A stretch of 64,000 bases of DNA from Amycolatopsis mongoliensis (GCF_030285665.1 NZ_CP127295.1:7130001-7194000); one strand, 5' to 3'. Positions 7,725-16,827 are shown, counted from the stretch's first letter. Numbers and translations are program-made. The notes: generated by a model from the sequence alone, not told the origin.

Positions 7725-8723
7725 ATGGGCGTCGGCACCTGGCTGGTCACCGTCGGCGTCGTGCTGGCGCTGCTCGCGGTCGACCTCGTGCTCGCCGCGC
7801 TCCGGCCGCACCGGGTCGGGTTCGGCGAAGCCGTCGCGTGGTCGGCGGGCTACATCCTCGTCGCGGTGGCGTTCGGCGGCTGGCTGGTGCTGGCCCACGG
7901 CGGTGAGCTCGGCACCGAGTACTTCGCCGGCTACATCGTCGAGAAGAGCCTCTCGGTCGACAACCTCTTCGTGTTCGTGATCATCATGACCACGTTCGCC
8001 GTCCCGGAAGAGCACCAGCACAAGGTGCTCACGTTCGGGATCATCATCGCGCTCGTGATGCGGGCGATCTTCATCGTCCTCGGCGCGACGCTCCTCGCGC
8101 TGTTCTCGTTCATGTTCCTGCTCTTCGGGCTGCTGCTGATCTACACCGGCGTCCAGCTGTTCCGGCACCGCGACGCCGACCCCGACATCGAGCACAACGT
8201 GGTGGTCCGGGTGGCCCGGCGGGTGCTGCCGGTCTCCGACGCCTACGACGGCGGCCGGCTCTTCACCCGCGCCGGCGGGCGCAGGATGGTGACGCCGCTG
8301 GTGGTCGTCCTGGTCGCGATCGGCGGCGTCGACCTCCTGTTCGCCCTCGACTCGATCCCGGCGGTCTTCGGCGTCACCGAAGAGCCGTACGTCGTGTTCG
8401 CCGCGAACGCGTTCGCGCTGCTCGGCCTGCGCGCGCTGTACTTCCTGGTGAAGGGCCTGCTCGACCGGCTCGTGTACCTCTCGGCCGGGCTCGCGGTGAT
8501 CCTCGCGTTCATCGGGGTGAAGCTGATCCTGCACTGGGCGCACGTCGACATCGACACCCGCGTCCCGGAGATCGCCACGCCGGTGAGCCTCGCGGTGATC
8601 ATCGGCGTCCTGGTCGTCGTGACGGTTGCCAGCCTGGTCAAGACCCGGCGCGACCCGGCCGCGAAAGCGCACCCGGGATCGCTGCGGGGTTCGTCGGAGG
8701 CATCAGACCGCGAAGACCTGTGA
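7725..8723 (+). CDS. TerC/Alx family integral membrane protein
   Basis: The start ATG 7725 follows GGGGGAGC; the open frame extends upstream but without a site. The 332-residue protein has about nine hydrophobic segments and the TerC hallmarks: EYFAGYIVEKSLSVDNLFVF near 65-85, with the conserved EKSLSVDN acidic pair, and DLLFALDSIPAVFGVT near 200, with the second acidic pair. TerC/Alx proteins export manganese or other metals, or help metallate exported proteins; some confer tellurite resistance. No yybP-ykoY riboswitch is seen in the short leader. Its last 21 bases overlap the convergent VOC gene. Confidence 0.93.
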   Translation: MGVGTWLVTVGVVLALLAVDLVLAALRPHRVGFGEAVAWSAGYILVAVAFGGWLVLAHGGELGTEYFAGYIVEKSLSVDNLFVFVIIMTTFAVPEEHQHKVLTFGIIIALVMRAIFIVLGATLLALFSFMFLLFGLLLIYTGVQLFRHRDADPDIEHNVVVRVARRVLPVSDAYDGGRLFTRAGGRRMVTPLVVVLVAIGGVDLLFALDSIPAVFGVTEEPYVVFAANAFALLGLRALYFLVKGLLDRLVYLSAGLAVILAFIGVKLILHWAHVDIDTRVPEIATPVSLAVIIGVLVVVTVASLVKTRRDPAAKAHPGSLRGSSEASDREDL

Positions 8724-9119
8724 GTCGTCGGCGAAGGCCTTGAACTCCAGCGCGTTCCCGGCGGGGTCGAGCAGGAACATCGTCCACTGCTCGCCGGCCT
8801 GGCTTTCGAAGCGGACGTAGGGCTCGATCACGAACTGCGTCCCGGCCACCCGCAGCCGCTCGGCGAGCGCCTTGAACTGCTCGACCTCGAGGATCAGGCC
8901 GAAGTGCGGCACCGGCACGTCGTGCCCGTCGACGGGGTTGTGGACGCGCTGTGGCCGCTCCGGCGCCAGGTGCGTCACGAACTGGTGGCCGTGCAGGTTC
9001 CAGTCGACCCACGTGTCGGCGCTGCGGCCCTGGGCGAGGCCGAGGACCTCGCCGTAGAAGCGGCGGGCGGCGGCCAGGTCGTCGACCGGCATGGCGAGGT
9101 GGAAGCGGGGGATCGTCAT
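8703..9119 (-). CDS. VOC (glyoxalase/bleomycin-resistance fold) protein
   Basis: A 138-residue protein with two beta-alpha-beta-beta-beta modules. The first is RFHLAMPVDDLAAARRFYGEVLGL and the second ends FLLDPAGNALEFKAF, with candidate metal ligands in His (N-terminal strand) and Glu (final strand). The family includes lyases, dioxygenases and antibiotic-binding proteins, and the substrate cannot be told. It is divergent from a GntR regulator across a 22-base gap holding a perfect 12-bp palindrome, so the GntR protein probably represses both. It overlaps the terC 3' end. Confidence 0.88.
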   Translation of the reverse strand: MTIPRFHLAMPVDDLAAARRFYGEVLGLAQGRSADTWVDWNLHGHQFVTHLAPERPQRVHNPVDGHDVPVPHFGLILEVEQFKALAERLRVAGTQFVIEPYVRFESQAGEQWTMFLLDPAGNALEFKAFADDSQVFAV

Positions 9120-9124
9120 GGCCG

Positions 9125-9136
9125 AATGTTAACATT
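9125..9136. promoter_or_regulatory. Perfect 12-bp palindrome, GntR operator candidate
   Basis: AATGTTAACATT sits in the 22-base gap between the divergent VOC (start 9119) and GntR (start 9142) genes. A bound dimer would cover both translation starts, favouring joint repression or autoregulation. Confidence 0.55.
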
Positions 9137-9141
9137 GCGAC

Positions 9142-9810
9142 ATGAGTGCTCAAGTGGCTCCCGCCCGCCGGCGCGGGCTCGCCGACGAGGTCGCCGACCG
9201 CATCCGGGACGCGATCTTCGACGGGGTCTACGCGCCGGGAAGCCCGCTGCGCGAGGTCGAGCTGGCGGAGGCGCTGGGCGTCAGCCGCGGGCCGGTGCGG
9301 GAGGCGCTGCTCAAACTGGACCGCGAAGGGCTCGTGCGCAGCGAGTGGCACCGGGGCACCACGGTGACCTCACTGTCCGAAGTGGACGTCGCCGAGCTGG
9401 ACAGCCTGCGGGCCGCGCTGGAGCAGCTCGCCGTCGGGCTGGTGGTCGACCGCGCACCCGGCCTGGAGGAGGTCGACGCCGCCGTGACGCGCATGGAGCG
9501 GGCGGCCGACGAGCACGAGATGGTCCGCTGCGACCTCGAATTCCACGACGCGATCTACCGCGCCGCCGGGCACCGGCGCCTGGGCGAGGCCTGGCAGGCG
9601 ATCCGGTCGCAGGTCCACCTGTTCCTGCTGACCCGCATCGGCGTCGAGACCGACGGCTACCTGGCGGGCATCCCCGCCGAGCACCGGCAGCTCGCCGACG
9701 CGCTGCGGGCCCGCGACCGGGAAGCGGCGCTGGAGCTGTTCGCCACGCACCGCAAACACGCGTTCGACATCCTCGCCGGGCGGCCCGCGCCGGGACTCTC
9801 GGGCGGGTGA
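9142..9810 (+). CDS. GntR family regulator, FadR subgroup
   Basis: Residues about 10-75 form the GntR winged helix (LADEVADRIRDAIFDG, ELAEALGVSRGPVREALLKLDREGLV). Residues 85-215 form an all-helical FCD ligand domain with candidate metal-binding residues in DLEFHDAIY and AEHRQLADAL. FadR-type proteins sense acids or acyl compounds. It shares a short palindromic gap with the divergent VOC gene, its most likely target. A degenerate monooxygenase fragment begins in a GTGA overlap with its stop codon. Confidence 0.9.
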   Translation: MSAQVAPARRRGLADEVADRIRDAIFDGVYAPGSPLREVELAEALGVSRGPVREALLKLDREGLVRSEWHRGTTVTSLSEVDVAELDSLRAALEQLAVGLVVDRAPGLEEVDAAVTRMERAADEHEMVRCDLEFHDAIYRAAGHRRLGEAWQAIRSQVHLFLLTRIGVETDGYLAGIPAEHRQLADALRARDREAALELFATHRKHAFDILAGRPAPGLSGG

Positions 9811-10121
9811 GGCCGGGACGGCACGACCGTCCGGGCGGCCACCCGCTGATCGGCCACCGGGCGCCGGACGTGGCCCTGGACGACGTTGGCGACCCGCTTC
9901 CGCGACGGCGGCGCGGTGCTTTGGCCACGGAGGCGGTCCCGGCGGCGGAGTGGGGGAGCAGGGTCCGGGTGGTGACGGCGCGGCCGCCGGCGTTCCCGGA
10001 CCAGCGGCTGGTGGGGCTGGTGCGCCCGGACGGCTACCTGGCGTGGGCATCCGTCGGCGACCCGGACGAGCGGGGCCTGCGCGAAGCCATGACGACCTGG
10101 CTCGGCCCGCCCGGGTGGTGA
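9807..10121 (+). pseudogene. C-terminal remnant of an FAD-dependent aromatic hydroxylase (Rox/PHBH-like)
   Basis: A 104-codon frame beginning at GTG 9807 contains GHPLIGHRAPDVALDD and later VGLVRPDGYLAWASVGDP. These match the thioredoxin-like C-terminal domain of class A flavoprotein hydroxylases such as rifampicin monooxygenase. The FAD- and NADPH-binding domains (about 400 residues) are absent, and the joining region (PLPRRRRGALATEAVP) looks scrambled. It is best read as a decayed gene rather than a functional small protein, although it could be translated by coupling to the GntR stop. Confidence 0.6.
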
Positions 10122-10153
10122 CGGCGGCCCGCGCCGGCGCGGATCGTGGCCCC

Positions 10154-10972
10154 ATGGCGACACGCATGGGAGCGCGGTTCACCGGGAACCTGGCCGAACT
10201 GCGGTACGAACCGGTGGCCAAGCGGGTCCGGGCGGTCGCGAGTGGACGGACCTTCGCCGACTCGCGGCGGGCGGTGCTGGTCTGGGAGCCGAAGCGCGTG
10301 GTGCCGTCGTACGCCTTCCCCGTTGCCGGCCTGCGCGCGACCCTCAGGCCCGCGGACGACGCTCCGGCGTCCGAACACGCGGTCCGGCTGGCCGAGGGCG
10401 GCCCGCCCGTGCTCGACCCGCGGACCGCGTTCGCCGTGCACACCTGCCCGGGCGAGCCGCTGACCCTGGCCGGGGACGGCGTGACCCTGCCGGGAGCCGG
10501 CTTCCGGCCCGCCGACCCCGACTTGGCCGAGCACCTCGTCCTCGACTTCGCCGCCTTCGACGAGTGGCTCGAGGAGGCCGAACCGATCGTCGGCCACCCG
10601 CGGGACCCGTTCTCGCGCATCGACGTCCGGCGCAGCGACAGCCGGGTGCGGATCGAGGTGGACGGGGTCGTCGTGGCCGACTCGGCCGCGCCCCGACTGC
10701 TGTTCGAAACCGGCATCACCACCCGCTACTACCTGCCGCGCGAAGACGTCCGGATGGACCTGCTCACGCCGTCGGACACGCGCACCACCTGCGCCTACAA
10801 AGGACACGCGACCTACTGGTCGGTGGGCGCGCACCGCGATCTCGCCTGGACCTACGACGAGCCGCTGTCCGACGCGCGGGACGTCGCCGGGTACATCGCC
10901 TTCCTGACCGAACGCGCCGACGTCGTCCTGGACGGCGAGCGGCTGCCCCGGCCGGTCACCCCCTGGTCATAG
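10154..10972 (+). CDS. DUF427 domain protein, two tandem domains (272 aa)
   Basis: The start is ATG 10154. Two related beta-rich modules are visible: one around 15-110 (VRAVASGRTFADSRRAVLVWEP, VPSYAFPVA) and one around 160-262 (VRIEVDGVVVADSAAPRLLFET, RYYLPREDVRMDLL, TTCAYKGHATYWSV). The second carries the characteristic DUF427 CxYKG-x-ATYW signature. The family is widespread in actinobacteria and fungi and lacks a firmly assigned reaction. The first copy has lost the CxYKG motif. It is downstream of the monooxygenase remnant with no clear operon partner. Confidence 0.88.
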   Translation: MATRMGARFTGNLAELRYEPVAKRVRAVASGRTFADSRRAVLVWEPKRVVPSYAFPVAGLRATLRPADDAPASEHAVRLAEGGPPVLDPRTAFAVHTCPGEPLTLAGDGVTLPGAGFRPADPDLAEHLVLDFAAFDEWLEEAEPIVGHPRDPFSRIDVRRSDSRVRIEVDGVVVADSAAPRLLFETGITTRYYLPREDVRMDLLTPSDTRTTCAYKGHATYWSVGAHRDLAWTYDEPLSDARDVAGYIAFLTERADVVLDGERLPRPVTPWS

Positions 10973-11029
10973 CACCAGGTCCGTCGTCACGTCCACGATG
11001 CCTCCCGGCGGCCGGGAACATCGCGCCGG

Positions 11030-11794
11030 TCAGAGCGGTCGGCCGAGTTCCGCGGTGGTGAACAGGGTCCCGCCCAGGTGGGCCGAAACCGAGCTGTCGG
11101 GCGGCAAAGTGGCCGCGAACCGCTCGGAGTCGTCGACCGGGTGGTATCCCAGCTCTTCCCCCTCCGCAAGCGAACACCGGCCCCGGGTGTTGGCCGACAC
11201 GCCCCAGATGATCCGGAATCCGGGCGCCACGGCGGTCAGGCACGCCTCGAACAGCCGGCCGGCGTCGCCGGGGGACAGCCACAACCCCAGCGCGTGCCGG
11301 TCGACCGGACGGGCGAAGCACGACCCGATCCGCACGCAGATCACGTCCAGCCCGAACCGCGAGTGGTGGAGACTGCCCAGGGCTTCGACGACCGCTTTGC
11401 TCATCCCGTAGAAGGTGTCCGGACACGGCGGGCAGTCCGCGGGTACCGGGTGCCCGGCCGGCCGGTACCCGACGGCGTGCACGCTCGACGCCAGGACCAC
11501 CCGGGACACCCCGGCGACGAGAGCCGCGTCCAGCACCGTGCGCGTCCCGCCGACGTTGACGTCCATGAGCCGGTCCCAGGTGTCCTCGCCCGCGATCCCG
11601 GCGAGGTGGATCACCGCGTCCACCCCGGCACACGCCTCGGCCATCGTGGCCGCGTCGGTCACCGAGCCGGTGACCCATTCGCCCGGGAGCTCTTCGGTGG
11701 GTGCCAGGTCCAGCAGCCGCAACTCCCGGCGCAGGCCGGGGACCACGATGCGGCCCACCCGGCCCGCCGCGCCCGTCACCAGCACCCGCCCCAC
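11030..11794 (-). CDS. NAD-dependent epimerase/dehydratase, uronate-dehydrogenase-like
   Basis: An extended-SDR fold: glycine-rich VLVTGAAGRVGR at residues 3-14, DAVIHLAGIAG near 60, and the catalytic Ser (LASSVHAVG) with Tyr-x3-Lys (FYGMSKAVVE) near 129-133. At 254 residues it is close to uronate dehydrogenases and short epimerases. It starts at GTG 11794, three bases after the stop of the CocE-like hydrolase, so the two are co-transcribed with the upstream TetR gene. Oxidation of a sugar acid is plausible but unproven. Confidence 0.82.
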   Translation of the reverse strand: MGRVLVTGAAGRVGRIVVPGLRRELRLLDLAPTEELPGEWVTGSVTDAATMAEACAGVDAVIHLAGIAGEDTWDRLMDVNVGGTRTVLDAALVAGVSRVVLASSVHAVGYRPAGHPVPADCPPCPDTFYGMSKAVVEALGSLHHSRFGLDVICVRIGSCFARPVDRHALGLWLSPGDAGRLFEACLTAVAPGFRIIWGVSANTRGRCSLAEGEELGYHPVDDSERFAATLPPDSSVSAHLGGTLFTTAELGRPL

Positions 11795-11797
11795 GGT

Positions 11798-13414
11798 TCA
11801 GGAGCGTACCGGGAGCACGACCGCCGACGCGTGGGCCGGATCGTGGTGGACTTCCTGGTCCGCGGCACGCAGGGTGACCGCGGTGGCGTGGGGCTCGCCG
11901 GTGCCGGGATTGCGGGCGTAGCGCGGGAACGCGCCGCTGGACACCTGGACCCGGATGCGGTGCCCGCGCCGGAACCGGTGCGCCGTCGGCCACATCCGCA
12001 CCGTGACCGCGGCCGGCTCGTCGGCACCGGTGAGGCTGGTGAGACCGTCGCAGACGTTGACCGAACGGCCGCCGGGATCGACGTCGCAGAGCCGGACGAA
12101 GACGTCGGCGAAGGGCAGGCTGCTGCGGAACCAGATCTCCGCGCGCACGTCGCCGATCACCTCGACGTCCTCATCGAGCACGGCCGTGGTGTAGGTGAGG
12201 ACGTCGGCGCGGGCTTCCAGGGCCGCGTTGTCGACCCGCCCGGCGTCCGGAGCCATGCGCACCCCGCCGGCCGCGGGCGTCGGGTCGGCCGGGTCGTAGC
12301 GGTAGGTGTCCGGCTCCGATCCGCCGGGCGCGCCCACCTCCAGCCCGCCGCCGGGCTGGAGGTGGAACCGTTGTGGCGCATAGCCTCCCGGTGGCCAGGA
12401 GCCGAAGTCGCGCCAGGCTTCCTCGCCCATGACGAACAACCGGACGGGCGCGCGCTCCGGCGGCTCCTCGCCGCGGGCGTGCGCGAGCCCGAACTCGAGG
12501 GCTTCCCGGAGCGTGAGGCCCGCGCCGGCGAGCAGATCGGGCCGGCCGGCGTGCGTCCACGGCCCGACCGTCAGCCGCGGATGCCGTCCCGCGTCCTGCA
12601 GCGTCCGGAAGTCGCGCAGCTGGCCGGGCAGGAAGATGTCGTACCAGCCGCCGATCGAGCTCACCGGCACGGTGACGTCCGCGACGCGCGACCGGTGGTC
12701 GGCGGCCGCCCACCGCGGGTCGTTTTCGGGGTGCGCCAGGATGTCCTGGATGTAGTCCGAGCGGTGGCCGATGGCGGCGACGTCGGCCCGGGCGAGCGGA
12801 AGCGTGGTCAGCGCCCGGGCCAGCTTCTTCGCCTGGCCGCGTTGCCGGAGCAGGGCGAAGCGGCGCTCCTGGACGGCGACCTGGACGCCCCAGCCGAACG
12901 GCGTCTCGAGGGAGAAGCCGTCCTCCCGCAGGAATTCCAGCGTCAGGCCGGACTCGGTGACGTGCGGGATCATCGCCTTGACCTGGGGTGGCAGGCGATC
13001 GGCGACCGCCCACTGGACGTAGCCGAGGTAGCTGGCGCCCACGAGCACCATCGCGTCGCCGAACCAGGGCTGCCGCACGACCCAGTCGAGCGTCGCGAGG
13101 CCGTCTTCGCGCTCCTGGCACAGCGGGTCGAAGACACCGCCGGAGCCGAAGCCGCCGCGGGTGCTCTGGATCAGCACCTGGTAGCCGCGTTCCGCCAGCG
13201 GCCGGGCGAAGAGCGCGCCGAAGGCACCCTTCCGGCCGTAGGGACTGCGCACCAGCGCGGTGGGCAGGCCGCCCCCGCCCGCGCGCGGCGCCCACCGGTC
13301 GGCGAGCAACTCGGCGCCGTCGGGCATCGGGACGCGCAGGTCGCGCTGGACGACCAGCTTCCGCGTCGCCGGGGCGGGCAGCTCCAGGAGGCGTTCGAAG
13401 AGACGGCTGATCAC
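11798..13414 (-). CDS. CocE/NonD family hydrolase (X-Pro dipeptidyl-peptidase S15-like)
   Basis: A 538-residue alpha/beta hydrolase with a C-terminal jelly-roll domain. The nucleophile elbow is GASYLG near residue 134. An Asp in the STRGGFGSGGVFDP region marks the fold, and the C-terminal domain (about 330-530) includes RMWPTAHRFRRGHRIRVQVSSG. Relatives hydrolyse ester or amide bonds, including cocaine esterase and glutaryl-7-ACA acylase. No signal peptide, so it is cytoplasmic. Its start overlaps the TetR stop by 4 bases, giving a TetR-hydrolase-epimerase operon probably controlled by that regulator. Confidence 0.9.
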   Translation of the reverse strand: MISRLFERLLELPAPATRKLVVQRDLRVPMPDGAELLADRWAPRAGGGGLPTALVRSPYGRKGAFGALFARPLAERGYQVLIQSTRGGFGSGGVFDPLCQEREDGLATLDWVVRQPWFGDAMVLVGASYLGYVQWAVADRLPPQVKAMIPHVTESGLTLEFLREDGFSLETPFGWGVQVAVQERRFALLRQRGQAKKLARALTTLPLARADVAAIGHRSDYIQDILAHPENDPRWAAADHRSRVADVTVPVSSIGGWYDIFLPGQLRDFRTLQDAGRHPRLTVGPWTHAGRPDLLAGAGLTLREALEFGLAHARGEEPPERAPVRLFVMGEEAWRDFGSWPPGGYAPQRFHLQPGGGLEVGAPGGSEPDTYRYDPADPTPAAGGVRMAPDAGRVDNAALEARADVLTYTTAVLDEDVEVIGDVRAEIWFRSSLPFADVFVRLCDVDPGGRSVNVCDGLTSLTGADEPAAVTVRMWPTAHRFRRGHRIRVQVSSGAFPRYARNPGTGEPHATAVTLRAADQEVHHDPAHASAVVLPVRS

Positions 13415-14004
13415 CGGCCGGCCTCCTTCGTGACCATCGAGGTGACGACCGAGCGGATCCGCATCAGCCGGTCGGTGAACTCGCCCGCGTCGAGGGGCTC
13501 CGGTCCGTCGACGACCCAGGCGTTGACGACCGCCCCGGCCCCGCCGGTCAGGAACGTGGCCAGGTCTTCGATTCCCCGCGGGTCGAGGACGTCGCCGAAC
13601 GCGCGGCCCAGGTGCCGCCGGTTGAGCGGGAGGAACAAGCCGGTCAGCGCCTCGGTGAACGCGTACGCGGACGCCCCGGTCAGCAGGGCGCGGTAGAAGC
13701 GCCGGTACTCGGCGAAGTGCCGGGCCAGCGCCAGGAGCGAGGCTCGGTCGTCGCCGGGGGGCTCGGTGAGCAGTTCGCGCCGGACCAGATCCTGCGCCGC
13801 CTCGAGCAGGAGTGCATCGCGGTCACCGAACTGCTGGTAGAGCACCTGGCGGCTGACGTCCGCCGCCTCGGCGATCTCGGAAACCGCGACAGCGGTGGAG
13901 TCCCGTTCGGAGACGAGCTCGACGGCGGCCCGCATCAGCGCGGCGCGCGACCGGCGCACCCGCCGGTCCTTGACGGGGGCTTCGGTCGTCCAGTCGGCCC
14001 GCAT
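13411..14004 (-). CDS. TetR family transcriptional regulator (197 aa)
   Basis: A helix-turn-helix at about 25-65 (VAVSEIAEAADVSRQVLYQQFGDRDALLLEA) defines the family. It is first gene of the operon with the CocE hydrolase (4-base overlap) and epimerase, and divergent from the alcohol dehydrogenase across a 92-base gap. That gap has an AT-rich patch at 14025-14040 with imperfect TGTCA/TGGCA symmetry, a possible operator. Autoregulation and control of the downstream enzymes is the simplest reading. Confidence 0.88.
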   Translation of the reverse strand: MRADWTTEAPVKDRRVRRSRAALMRAAVELVSERDSTAVAVSEIAEAADVSRQVLYQQFGDRDALLLEAAQDLVRRELLTEPPGDDRASLLALARHFAEYRRFYRALLTGASAYAFTEALTGLFLPLNRRHLGRAFGDVLDPRGIEDLATFLTGGAGAVVNAWVVDGPEPLDAGEFTDRLMRIRSVVTSMVTKEAGR

Positions 14005-14096
14005 CCCGTCGATGATGGACAGGTGTCAATAAAATGGCAAGTGTTCGGTAACGGCTCGCCGAGTGCCCGGACCACCGGGGATGCGAGCATGCAGCC

Positions 14097-15101
14097 ATGT
14101 CTTCGACCATGCGGGCGTTCGTGCTCACCGGGCCGCGCCAAGGGGCCGTCCACGAGGTGCCGGTCCCGGTCGCGGTCCCCGGCGAAGTCGTCGTCGACGT
14201 CGAGCGGGCCGGGGTCTGCGGCACCGACGTCGAGTTCTTCACCGGCGGGATGGCCTACCTGCACCAGGGGCACTCCGCCTACCCGATGCGGCTCGGACAC
14301 GAGTGGGCGGGCACGGTTTCCGCGGTGGGGGAGGGCGTCGACCCCGGCTGGCTCGGACGGCGGGTCATGGGCGACACCATGCTGGGCGACCGGACCTGCC
14401 GCCGGTGCCGGCGGGGCCACCAGCACACCTGCGAAAACCGGCAGGAGGTCGGGATCCGCGGCGGCCGCCACGGCGCGCTGGCCGAACGGCTCGCCGTCCC
14501 GGCGTGGTCGCTGCACGCGCTGCCCGGCGAGGTCGACGCCGTGCTCGGCGCGCTCGTCGAACCGGGCGGCAACGCCTTGCGCGCGGCGCGTGCCGCCGGG
14601 GCCGGGCCGGGCGACCGGGCCCTCGTGCTCGGCCCGGGCACGATCGGGCTGCTGACGGCGATGTTCCTGCGGGCCGCGGGCGCCGAGGTGCACCTCATGG
14701 GCGTGGACGACGGTGCCTTCGCGCGCGGCCTCGGCTTCGAGCACGTCTGGACCCGCGCCACGCTCCCGGACCTGCCCTTCGACGCGGTCGTGGACGCCAC
14801 CGGCGCCGCGGACCTGCCCGCGCTGGCCGTCGACCTCGTCGAACCGGCCGGCCGGGTCGTCTACATCGGACTGTCCGGCCACCCCAGCGCGCTCGACACC
14901 CGCGCGCTGGTGCTGAAGGACGTCACGGCCGTCGGCGTCCTCTCCGCGTCACCGGGGCTGGTCGACACGATCGCGGCCTACGCGGGCGGAGACGTCGACC
15001 CGCGGCCGCTCGTCGGCGCGACCGTCGGGCTCGCCGAGGCCGGTGCCGTGCTCGCGGGGGAGTACCCGGGCCCGAAGGTCCACATCGACCCGCGGCGCTA
15101 G
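14097..15101 (+). CDS. Zinc-type alcohol dehydrogenase (MDR superfamily)
   Basis: A 334-residue medium-chain dehydrogenase. Catalytic zinc residues are seen in GVCGTDVEFF near 40 and GHEWAG near 66. The Rossmann segment is ALVLGPGTIGLLTAMFLRAAGAEV near 180. The structural-zinc lobe reads C-x2-C-x7-C (TCRRCRRGHQHTC), with the first of the usual four cysteines replaced by Asp. It resembles sorbitol or threonine dehydrogenases, and the substrate is unknown. It is divergent from the TetR operon, and its stop codon interlocks with that of the convergent cyclase gene (CTAG at 15098-15101). Confidence 0.88.
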   Translation: MSSTMRAFVLTGPRQGAVHEVPVPVAVPGEVVVDVERAGVCGTDVEFFTGGMAYLHQGHSAYPMRLGHEWAGTVSAVGEGVDPGWLGRRVMGDTMLGDRTCRRCRRGHQHTCENRQEVGIRGGRHGALAERLAVPAWSLHALPGEVDAVLGALVEPGGNALRAARAAGAGPGDRALVLGPGTIGLLTAMFLRAAGAEVHLMGVDDGAFARGLGFEHVWTRATLPDLPFDAVVDATGAADLPALAVDLVEPAGRVVYIGLSGHPSALDTRALVLKDVTAVGVLSASPGLVDTIAAYAGGDVDPRPLVGATVGLAEAGAVLAGEYPGPKVHIDPRR

Positions 15102-16687
15102 CGGGGTGCCGCCAGGGTCGTCGGGCGGCTGCGGCCGCGCAGGGTGACGTCCTCGGTCGCCCGCCAGCGCGCCGCTTCCTCCGCCGCGGCCGCCTCGACC
15201 GCCGTCCACGACGCCAGCAGGCGGTCGGGTGCGTTCTTCGCCAGCTCGGTCAGCCGGGCGGCCTCGTTGACCGGGTCGCCGATCACCGTGTACTCGAACC
15301 GGCGCGGGTCGCCGACGTTGCCCGCGACCGCGTCGCCGGTCGCCACGCCGATGCCGGCGGGCCCGTCCGGGACCTCGAGGGCCAGGCGGCGGGCGATCGC
15401 GCGGCCGGCGGCCAGCGCGGACGTCGCGTGGTCGCCGAGCGCCGCCGGTGCCCCGAAGACCGCCAGCGCGGCGTCGCCGACGAACTTGTTGACCAGCCCG
15501 TGGTGGCGGTCGACCTCGTCGACCACCACCGCGAAGAACCGGTTGAGCAGGCCGACGACCTCCTCGGGCGGGCGGCTGGCGGCCAGTGCCGTCGACCCGA
15601 CCAGGTCGACGAACAGCACCGACACCGTGCGGACCGTGCCGCCGAGCTCCGCGGTCGTGCGCATGGCCTCGACGGCGACCTCGTGGCCGACGTGCCTGCC
15701 GAACAGGTCGCGCATCCGCTCCCGTTCGGCCAGCCCGGCCGCCATGTCGTTGAACCCCGCCTGCAGCAGGCCCAGCTCGGTGCCGTCGTAGACCGGGATC
15801 TCGACGGCGAAGTCGCCGGCCCGCACCCGGCCCAGCGCGTCCCGCACCGAGGAGATCGGGTTCACCACCGCGCGGGCGGTGAACACCGTGACCAGCAGGC
15901 CGAAGCAGAGCACGACCAGCCCGAGCGCGATCACCGACACGGCGAGCTTCGTCGTCGAGACGTCGCCGCGCACCCAGGCCAGCACCGCCGTGACGACGAG
16001 CCCGGCCACCGGCACCCCGGTGCCCAGGCACCAGAACAGCAGCATCCGCAGGTTGACGCCGCCGCTGAGCGGCCGCGGCGGCGCGGTGCCGTCGAGGGCC
16101 CGCGCCGCGTACGGCCTCAGCGCGAACTCGCCGAAGAGGTAGGCGATCGCGCACACCACGACGCTCGCGAACGCGACGACGAGGAACACCGTCAGCGCGA
16201 CGGCGGGTTGCTCCAGCACGGCCAGTGCGGCGAACACCACCGTCGCCACGCCCCACAGGACGGCCTGCATGAGGGTGAGGCGCAAGGGGACACGCAGGCT
16301 GGCGACGCGCTCGGCGTCGGTCGGACGGCGGCCTTCGGCGGCCCAGCGCAGGGTCCGCAGCGCCCCGCGGGTGCCCCAGAGCGTGCCGACGACGACCGCC
16401 GCCACGACGTAGACCGGCACGGCGACCGCGGTGACCCGCACGAGGTCGCCGGACATGCCCGGGGCCGGCATGAGCAGGGCCGCGAGCCCGACGACCACCA
16501 GCGCGCCGATCACGTTCGTGGCGATCAGGGTGGCGGTCAGCAGGCGCTGGACGCGCCGGCGCAATACGGTGACGTCCTGGTCGAGGGGCCCGAGCAGCCC
16601 GGAGCCGAACGGCCCGGTCCGGGGGGAGTCGCTTCGTGGGTGCACCGGTTCCTGCCGTTCGACGCGATCGAGTGAACGAATGTACAC
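15098..16687 (-). CDS. Membrane-anchored class III adenylate/guanylate cyclase with HAMP domain
   Basis: The N-terminal half has about six hydrophobic helices (residues 50-275), followed by a HAMP linker (RAVVNPISSVRDALGRVRAGDF near 280) and a cyclase domain from about 345. Catalytic features are present: metal Asp in VLFVDLVGST, substrate Lys in GLVNKFVGDAALAVFGAP with the second Asp, and YTVIGDPVNEAARL supplying the transition-state Asn and Arg. The layout matches the mycobacterial Rv1318c-type cyclases. The product is probably cAMP. It starts at GTG 16687. No adjacent partner is evident; the divergent neighbour is the AurF-like gene. Confidence 0.9.
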   Translation of the reverse strand: MYIRSLDRVERQEPVHPRSDSPRTGPFGSGLLGPLDQDVTVLRRRVQRLLTATLIATNVIGALVVVGLAALLMPAPGMSGDLVRVTAVAVPVYVVAAVVVGTLWGTRGALRTLRWAAEGRRPTDAERVASLRVPLRLTLMQAVLWGVATVVFAALAVLEQPAVALTVFLVVAFASVVVCAIAYLFGEFALRPYAARALDGTAPPRPLSGGVNLRMLLFWCLGTGVPVAGLVVTAVLAWVRGDVSTTKLAVSVIALGLVVLCFGLLVTVFTARAVVNPISSVRDALGRVRAGDFAVEIPVYDGTELGLLQAGFNDMAAGLAERERMRDLFGRHVGHEVAVEAMRTTAELGGTVRTVSVLFVDLVGSTALAASRPPEEVVGLLNRFFAVVVDEVDRHHGLVNKFVGDAALAVFGAPAALGDHATSALAAGRAIARRLALEVPDGPAGIGVATGDAVAGNVGDPRRFEYTVIGDPVNEAARLTELAKNAPDRLLASWTAVEAAAAEEAARWRATEDVTLRGRSRPTTLAAPR

Positions 16688-16827
16688 CGAAGTGTCGGAA
16701 CCCGGCGAGCCGGTTCACACCGACGAGTGGTGCACGCCATCACGACGATGTTCCAGTGCCTGCCCGGCGTCCCGCCCAGCGAGTTCCGCGGCCGCTGAGC
16801 CGACGGGTGTGCACTCGACGGAGTATG

